DNA of 64,000 nt from Meghimatium bilineatum (taxonomy: Eukaryota > Mollusca > Gastropoda > Stylommatophora > Philomycidae): contig CM067298.1 in the NCBI GenBank assembly GCA_034231615.1, positions 53,410,883 to 53,474,882 on the forward strand, written 5' to 3'. This document shows, piece by piece, positions 57,300-64,000 of the stretch. Every line of letters starts with the position of its first letter. Position 1 is the first letter of the stretch. Below the pieces are notes generated by a model that saw only the letters and a list, made by a program, of their open reading frames with translations, was not told the origin of the DNA and made no database searches. A program made the translations under genes and the position numbers.

Positions 57300-59430
57300 T
57301 AACAATGCTTCAAACTGGAAAAACAGCACAGGTGTGAATGGACATGAATAATTGTCAACTAAATATTCTTGGTGTAAGGGAATGTAGATGGGCAAATTCA
57401 GATAAAAGTTTATTATATAACAAGAATATGGACATAATTCATTCATGAAAAGCAGATACAAGTCACACTGATGGAGTGGCCATTATCATGACAAATGCAA
57501 CAGAAAATAAATATAATAGCTATGTAGATATAACAGATTATAACAAGCTATAAAATAGGAACCATTTAAAACGATATAAAAACTGTAGGCAAGTGCAAAG
57601 AAAAAACAAAAAAAAAGGGTTAGTGACGAAACGTGAATCAAGATTATTATTGTCAAAAACTACTTAAACATGAAAAATGCAATAAAAAATGGATAAAGAA
57701 ATACAATCTCAATATAGAAAAGAGAAAATAAATAATAAATCTAGCCATAGACTCCGAAACAGCATCAAATAATGGGGACGGCATTGAAATGTGTCGTATA
57801 CTAAACCAACTGTGCAAAAGTCCACTCACATAAAAAAAATTAAATGTTACAAACAAAAAGGGACAAATACTAAAAACAGACGAGGTCCAAAATTAAAGAT
57901 GGGCAGAATACTTTAATGAACTATTAACTAGATCTCAACCTACACACACACATTCTATGAAATGACGAAAACATTCAACTAATAGTTACAACCTGCGAGA
58001 ACTTCACATGGCGAAATCAAACAAGCTATAAAAAAGCTTAAAAACAAGAAAGCTAAAGGCTACAATAAAATCTGGGTGAAATGTTAAAGGCAGTAGATGA
58101 TACCACGTTGAAACATCTACAGAAACTAATGAAAGATATATGAGTGAACCTACCACCCAAAAACAACAATAGAAACGGAATAATTTTCAAATTTCCAAAA
58201 TCAGATCTAACAGATTATAACAACTGACGGGGAACAACTCAATTATCCATACCAGGCAAACTCTTATGTGGCATATTAATTAATGGTGAGTTTAAAAACA
58301 GCATTTGACAAACAACTCAAAGAACAAGCAGGTTTTCTCTCGCCTCGACCAAATTTTAACATTAAGAACTATCACAGATTGAGATAGTCAATACTAATAA
58401 TACGCTTTCTGTACTTTCAAAAAAAAAGCTTTTGATAGCCTATACTATACTACAATCTGGTAAATATTGAAAATATATGGCTTTAACCAAATATATATCA
58501 ACATAATGAAGGATTTCTACTCAGAAGCTTCGCTCTGTGTTAAAACTGAGACGATTCATAATGGTTTTCAGTTATATCCGGAGTAAAACAGGGCTGTGTC
58601 ATGTCAATGCTATTTGGAGCAGCAATTAACTGGGCCATGCCTAAACTTTCACAAACTGTTATGGGGATTGCCGGGGTCAACAACAAGTCATTAGTAGCTC
58701 TTGACTTTGCATATATCACCTAGTGAGCACAACACATGCACACGCTCAAGAACGAATAACCAAACCATATAGATCTCATAACAAATAGGCTCACAGATTA
58801 TTACAAAGAAAACCAAATTAATAGATTTTGCTAATACAACATGAGTTGTGAAATTAAATAATACAAAATTGACAGAGTCGAAAACTTTACCTACCTAGGC
58901 AGTAAAATATCCAATCATGGAGATGCTATAAAGGAAATAATGACATGCAGAGTCCTTGCAACTAGTGCCTTCAATAAAACTGTTATAATTTTGCGTAATT
59001 CCTGTACTAACCTATGGATGCGGAAGCTGGAAATCCACTCAAGTCATAGAAAAAAGACTAGATAGTATTGAGAAAAAATGTTTGCGGAAAATCCTGAACA
59101 TAGATTGGAAAAACTTTGTCATAAATGAATCAATAAGACATATGCGTCAACTATTATTAGAAGACGACGTTGACAGTATTTATGCCATGTGATTAGATCA
59201 GACGAGAATAGAATTACACAGCAAGCTCTGTCATGGTATGCAACCGGAAAACGAAAACGTGGAAGGCCCAGAACAACACTAAGAAGAACAATAAAAAACT
59301 AGGCAATGATAATGGGTAATAACACCACCCAAGAACTACAAAAACTTGCAGCGAACCGCATGACATGGCTTCTGCCATATTGCCAATCTTGTCATCAAAG
59401 GAATAAACTAAGCCTATTTAGCTCAACGTA
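57300..59430 (+). mobile_element. RTE-like LINE family R with endonuclease and RT remnants
   Basis: The order of landmarks is that of RTE ORF2: LNILGVRECRWANSD and DGVAIIMTNATE (57355-57500, AP-endonuclease remnants); QILKTDEV then RWAEYFNELLTRS (57860-57940); AIKKLKNKKAKGYNKI (58025-58075). RT motif A and B regions follow in shifting frames (GVKQGCVMSMLF-like, 58580-58620). Then YKIDRVENFTYLGSKIS (58860-58915), a YGCGSWKST-like segment (59015-59040) and ATGKRKRGRPRTTLRRTI (59240-59300). Many stops, shifts and an internal shortening make it dead. It is the most complete LINE in the window, retaining a 5' endonuclease. Confidence 0.82.
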
Positions 59431-59437
59431 TTAATGT

Positions 59438-62185
59438 GATTGATTGATTCTTGATAAGGAACAAGCGTCACAGCACTGGAGACATTCCCATTTATGCTCT
59501 GCTTGCCATTCCATCAGCGACCTAAAAGTCTATAAACTCAGTGTCCATGCAGTTGCTGATTGTGCGTGCTTCTGATCTTTCCGGAGAGGGAGCACTTTCT
59601 TCCGTCACCTTTAGTCCCTCCCTTTTCTACCACTCTCTGAATATGTACATTGTCTTGTTCATCCTCGTCTGTTCGTAGGTTATCCATAATTGCTCTAATT
59701 AATTCAATCATGTCTCTTCTTCTTAACTCAGTGCTATTTCCCAAGGCTTTATCAGCCAACACAGTAGCGCTTTCGTTTCTCCTGACCCCATCATGACATG
59801 GAAAGTAGATCCATGTACTACTCTACGCATTGTAGAAGAGTAACCCACATAGTTCTGATGATTTTTATCTTGCGTAGCATATTTTGAGAGTCCGATACAA
59901 TCAGCATCTGTTGGTGGTTGCGTCGTCAGCCAAGTGAGAGCTACTGTCACAGCGTCTATTTCTTTTTGCATACTCCGTGTTGTAGTGGGGTATGCAGCTG
60001 ACTTCTCAACGAATTTTTTGCCATTTTGGTAGGCCACGAAACTCCAACCACACCTGTTTGTTTCTTGTGTTACTGAACTGCCGATGTAAATTATTATATG
60101 GTGGTGATTCGAGTGCTTCAGGATGGGCTCTTGGATCATTCCCTATCTTCTGTTGGCAGCACAGAGAGTGCGACAATATCTTGGCAGCTGAATCACGACT
60201 GTTGTCAACAAACGTCTATCTTTGCCAAATGCCTCCCATTCAGTCTCTTCCAACTTCCTCAAGATCACAAACTCTGAGTAGAGTGTCTTCTGCTTCTGCT
60301 GTCCAAGACCTTCAACTCTTGATACGTCTTCCCATTGTGTTGTCTAGAGATTGGTGTAAAAGGTGATGATCATTGCTAACGACCTTGAAATATTCTTTAA
60401 CCTGAGCTATTGTATGTCTTGCTTTGATGTTTTGTAGATCTCGGAGAAACCTTATGACCGCGATAGGTATATCTCTTGTGTATCATAGGACAGCTGCCAT
60501 GACTTCGTTTTGAATTCTCTCCAGTATATCTTCCTGTGTTTGTGACTATAAGTAAATCGAGACCATAGTCTAACACAGATAATAGCACTGCCTGCGTAAT
60601 CTGAAAAAGGGTTCGTTGCGGCATCTCTACAGATGCTATGATTTTAACTGCACTGACACCCTTCCTATATATGTGAATGCCATTATCTACATATTTTGCA
60701 AAAGAAAGATTTGTAACAAATTTGATACCTATATATTTCATAGTCTGCGCGCTGGCAATGTTTATGTCCATGCAGGTGGCTGCTGGTACTGTTTCTATGA
60801 TATGTTGTTGTTCAGCGAGAACCAGACAATATTTGCCTTGGGGGGGGGGGGGATTGATGACTACCTTGTAGTCAATGCTCCAGAGCGACAAATGTTCCAG
60901 ATTACTCTGGACGCCATCAATCATGTCTCTTCTGTTTCTGCCGTGCGTGTACAGCAAGAGGTCGCCCGTATATGTTAGTATCCTGCCGCGTCCAGCTTAG
61001 TGATGTTACGCTATTATGCATATGTAGACGTTCAATAGCACAGATGATAGTGGTTATCCCTATGGCAATCCCGGTGCTATAGTTCTGATATCTGATGAAC
61101 AGGAACCCAATCTCAGAGCAGTCAGTCAGTCAGTTCCTCTTTTGCCAAGTTTGGAACATAGGGCGGGTGTCATAGTTCTCCATGCAAGTCGGTCAGTTGC
61201 CAAGGATTACAGGTCTTGCGCATTTATGCCTGTTGATTTTAATTCATTCATAAATGTTCTTCTGATCGTTCTTTTTCGTCTTTCCTGTTTTCTTTTCCGT
61301 CTAGTGTCCACGTGAAGACTTGTCGTGGAATTATGTCCTCCTTCATTCTAAGTATGTGGCCGCTGTATGTCGAGCGGCGTTTTCTGATGATGTTCATCAC
61401 ATATTCTTGTTTTGTCTCCTCTCTTAGTATGTCGTTTGATTTGAAGTCTTTCCAATTAGTATTTGTGATTTTTCTGAGGAGTCTATTCTCGCAGGTAACT
61501 AACTCCTTATCCATTATTGCGATAAATTTCCAATTTTCACATCCATATGTCAATAATGGAATCACACTTGCGTTGAATAGTCGCAGTTTGATGTGTTTAC
61601 TTGCTTCTTCGATCTCCTAATGATTGATAGTTTGTTAAAGTCGTTGGAGGCGAGAACGATTCGAGTCTTGATTTCTGAGTAGGTATCACCGTCTTCGGTT
61701 ATCTTGCTTCCCAAATATATGAACTTTGAAACGTTGTCTAGTTTATTGTCATCTAGTTTAATTGATACTGTCTTGCGGTTAAGTTCATGATTTTCCTTTT
61801 ATGTGTTTTATTTGAAGGCTTATCTGTTGCGCAAGAAATTTGAGTAACAGGTATGGATATCGGAACCATTGCTATCCATCGAATTATCCATGAGACATGC
61901 TGAGTTCACTTAGCAAATGTATGAGATGACAGAAGCTGATTCTGTTGTATGCATCTTCCAGGTCGAACGAGGCGACAAATTTTTCTTCCTTTTCCTGAAA
62001 GCCCTTGTAGATGTCGTATGCGAGAATTGGCGCATTTTGGTCTCTTCGCGGTCTGTATGCACCTAGAGTGTCAGTAAGTAAGCCTCTATAATCCATATAG
62101 AATGCCAATCTTGTAGCGATGAACCTCTTGTAGCACCTTTTCGTAAACATTTTGTAGAGTGATGATACGATAAATTTTGATGTCA

Positions 62186-62186
<1 letters not shown>
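59438..62186 (-). mobile_element. I-like LINE family M, RT to RNase H and 3' end, interrupted by family J
   Basis: On the minus strand: TDTLGAYRPRRDQNAPILAY and KFVASFDLEDAYNRISF (62085-61930, RT motif A). Interruption 61118-61860 by J. Then GLPQGSPLSSVLLNVY-like (61070-61020, motif B, one stop), a degraded ADD region, DLLLYTHGRNRRDMIDG, KYIGIKFVTNLSFAKYVDNG (60760-60700), and YIGSSVTQETNRCGWSFVAY (60085-60020, RNase H first motif, DGS read as IGS). TTTRSMQKEIDAVTVALTWL and an FHVMMGSGETKALL-type end follow. WECLQCCDACSLSRINQS and a TGAT-type tail close it at 59438-59452. Frames of 138 and 186 codons remain open. Confidence 0.85.
61118..61860 (-). mobile_element. RTE family J 3' end inserted in LINE M
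   Basis: LLTYGCENWKFIAIMDKELV, LLRKITNTNWKDFKSNDILR and RKRRSTYSGHILRMKEDIIP follow family J. The 3' (CTGA)n tail lies at 61118-61132. Upstream coding FIYLGSKITEDGD (61720-61680) extends the copy to about 61860. LINE M coding is interrupted exactly here and continues on both sides. Confidence 0.88.

Positions 62187-62239
<53 letters not shown>
62187..62239. repeat. (TA)n microsatellite
   Basis: TA run of about 53 bp directly at the 5' truncation of LINE M. Confidence 0.96.
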
Positions 62240-62242
<3 letters not shown>

Positions 62243-62261
62243 TTCTGTTCTGAGGCTATGC

Positions 62262-62493
62262 TTATGCGACAATTTCTGCGACTATATGTACTCCGTCTCT
62301 CTGAACGAAGAGGAATGCCGTCTGCCGAGAGTGACAATACTTATACCATGTAACTCCGTAGCTTCATGTGATAATCCAAAGTGATCTCTGAAAAAAATCC
62401 ACCTTATAAACAAGACGACACGAGCCGGATTCGAACCCGTGACCTTTTGAACACTAGGCGAACAGCTTAACCACTACGCCAGGGAGATCCCCT
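62262..62493 (-). mobile_element. SINE A, best-preserved full copy
   Basis: The minus strand reads GGGGATCTCCCTGGCGTAGT then GGTTAAGC (box A), GTCACGGGTTCGAATCCGG (intact box B), CTCGTGTCGTCTTGTTTATA, GGATTATCACATGAAGCTAC and AGAGAGACGGAGTACATAT. Boxes A and B fit a tRNA-derived pol III promoter. The head alone could be taken for a tRNA gene, but it continues into the SINE body shared with six other loci. Confidence 0.92.
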
Positions 62494-63399
62494 ATAAATC
62501 AAATGCACAATGCAAAGGTTTTCCATAATTTCCTGACGATTTGTGGTGAGAAATAAAATTCCTAATGCAATGATTATCCAATATTTGTGTACTGTTTGAA
62601 TGACAAGCAATCCCCATCATCAAAAACTAAACTAAAATTTTGGACGTTTCATTCCTGCACAAGTACTGGAGTTTATCCAAGGATGTTCTGAGAAATAAAT
62701 CCCCAGTAGTTTCTGACGTGAAGATTAAACACCTGCTTTAAGGAATCTCGATAACTCCAAGTATTTTCTACATAAAATCGTATTTGATCTTTACATAAAA
62801 TGTAGGATGTAATAAACTCTAAATTCCAAACTATTTCATTTAGGGTACATCAACTTCACTGGTACTTCAAATTGAGTGTTATATGTCATCCCTAAGATCC
62901 ACGGAGAATTGTAGATGGGTCACACATGATAACGTTGACCAGTTCGAAATGTTACTAACCTGATATTTATGTCTTTGCCAGTTGTGTGATTTGGTTATCA
63001 TGCCAGAATGTTCGTATATTTTTGTGTTTAAATTGATAGAAATAGGCAACTTAAGATAATACAATCAATTCATGGCTTTGTTGGTAGTATTATTTCTTCC
63101 GTAGCTGCTGTCACAACACAAATATGAAACAGTATACGGTACAGCGTTAAATTCTGTATACACTTAACAAGATCGCATATTTGCAATTTATTAGTCAAGC
63201 TGTTTGATTTACCTTTAACGTTGATTTTGTACACAGATTAGAAGCTTCCCACTTTTGCAAATTTGTAACTAAAGTCTGGACATAAATAACTTAACATATT
63301 TGGGACACCGGTCCTGCTACGTTATAAAAAAATATAGTTATGTAGGCACCACAAATTGAAATCCTAATTTGTTTAAAAATTATGTATTATGTCATCAGT
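62494..63399. other. Spacer, nothing recognised
   Basis: About 900 bp without recognised features. Confidence 0.4.
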
Positions 63400-63675
63400 C
63401 TATACGGCAGCAAATAAACAAACTTGCAGGTTATCAAGAAGCACTAATAGCAGTAGGAAAACGGCGTAAACGCTTACTTTCTTAAACTATTTTGCATGGA
63501 AAATTTGTGGATGGAAGGAGAAAAAGCGTATAAAAGATAATCCTGTATTTACAACATCTAAAATGGTTTTGGTACACCGAGTAGCTGATGACAGTTATAT
63601 TTGAATGTTTTTTGTGCTGATGAGTCCAGTGTTGCATCTCTACGACCCTGACGGGTTGTTGGTCTTATTATTATT
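63400..63675 (+). mobile_element. RTE family H 3' end
   Basis: GGCAGCAAATAAACAAACTT at 63406 parallels 45571-45590. GKFVDGRRKSV-like coding follows, then CATCTCTACGACCCTGACGG and a (TTA)n tail (63665-63678), the 3' end shared with family G. Confidence 0.75.
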
Positions 63676-63864
63676 ATAGTGTATTTTAACAAGCACTATT
63701 AACAAAACTGTTAAAATCAAGGGAGATTATATATCAATGTAAAGAACATGCGCATGAAATACCCACACAATACGGAACTTAATTACCCGACTTTAGAGTT
63801 CATGCTCAACTATGTTCCACCAATATCTAAAACATATAGTACTTAATTAAGGTGTTTCTTTCAA
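63676..63864. other. Spacer
   Basis: Nothing recognised. Confidence 0.3.
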
Positions 63865-64000
63865 TCTTCTTTTTTTGACCAATTCATGAGACAGGCAGGT
63901 TTGGAGAACATAGTCACAACAGGCAAAATTGAAGGCAACAGAGACAGAGGGCGACAACTTGAGCAAATATTGGACAGTTTGACAACCTGGCACCGAAAGG
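63865..64000 (+). mobile_element. RTE family I C-terminal part, runs off the window
   Basis: FMRQAGLENIVTTGKIEGNR, DRGRQLEQILDSLTTWHRK: the same as family I at 53160-52990 (minus). The 3' end lies outside the window. Confidence 0.85.

Noticed and set aside
62262..62493. A functional tRNA gene from the good A and B boxes
   Set aside because: The sequence continues into the body shared with the other SINE A loci, and the acceptor stem is not preserved.

Overview
This 64 kb window looks like AT-rich, repeat-dense DNA from a large animal genome, most likely an invertebrate. That reading rests on many 5'-truncated, frameshifted non-LTR retrotransposons of at least two styles (RTE-like ORFs, and I/Jockey-like ORFs carrying RNase H), tRNA-headed SINEs, hAT-type nonautonomous transposons, long (TA)n tracts and a 100-base assembly gap at 43358-43457. 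Several repeat styles resemble those of lophotrochozoan (mollusc-like) genomes, but the species cannot be fixed from this sequence. I found no convincing host protein-coding gene, rRNA or functional tRNA. Almost every recognisable coding stretch is a decayed piece of a LINE polymerase.

Layout. 1-5 kb: LINE A (RTE-like, minus), a 73-bp-arm foldback repeat, a 61-bp palindromic repeat, and a tRNA-SINE (SINE A) split by an RTE 3' end. 6.6-10.2 kb: a plus-strand I/Jockey-like LINE (family C) interrupted by a short SINE-like insert, with a second, opposite LINE C copy near its 3' end. 10.5-12.1 kb: an RTE 3' end (family G) abutting a 39-bp minisatellite of about 28 units. 12.8-20.2 kb: SINE B copies, RTE families J and K (J inserted in K with a target duplication) and an unusual inverted repeat. 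20.5-32 kb: a possible solo LTR, a hAT element, a SINE A copy with a five-fold reiterated tRNA head, and SINE B and LINE C fragments. 34-45 kb: I-like LINE L, tandem repeats, paired inverted SINE A copies, SINE B with clean target duplications, RTE-like family N, and the gap. 45-54 kb: RTE H, a LINE L copy whose 5' part is inverted, a third L fragment, a transposon with about 150-bp terminal inverted repeats, and RTE G, I and K ends. 54-64 kb: a second hAT element, LINE A and J ends, a long plus-strand RTE with endonuclease and reverse transcriptase remnants, an I-like LINE M interrupted by J, and RTE ends running to the window edge.

How the parts relate. Autonomous LINEs (A, C, G/H, I, J, K, L, M, N, R) supplied the enzymes. 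SINE B ends in the same GAA-repeat tail as LINE C, so LINE C machinery probably moved it. Each RTE family keeps its own microsatellite-like 3' tail. Repeated nesting gives a relative age order: K before J; SINE A before the RTE at 4 kb; the plus LINE C before the minus LINE C; M before J. Family letters are local labels used only here.
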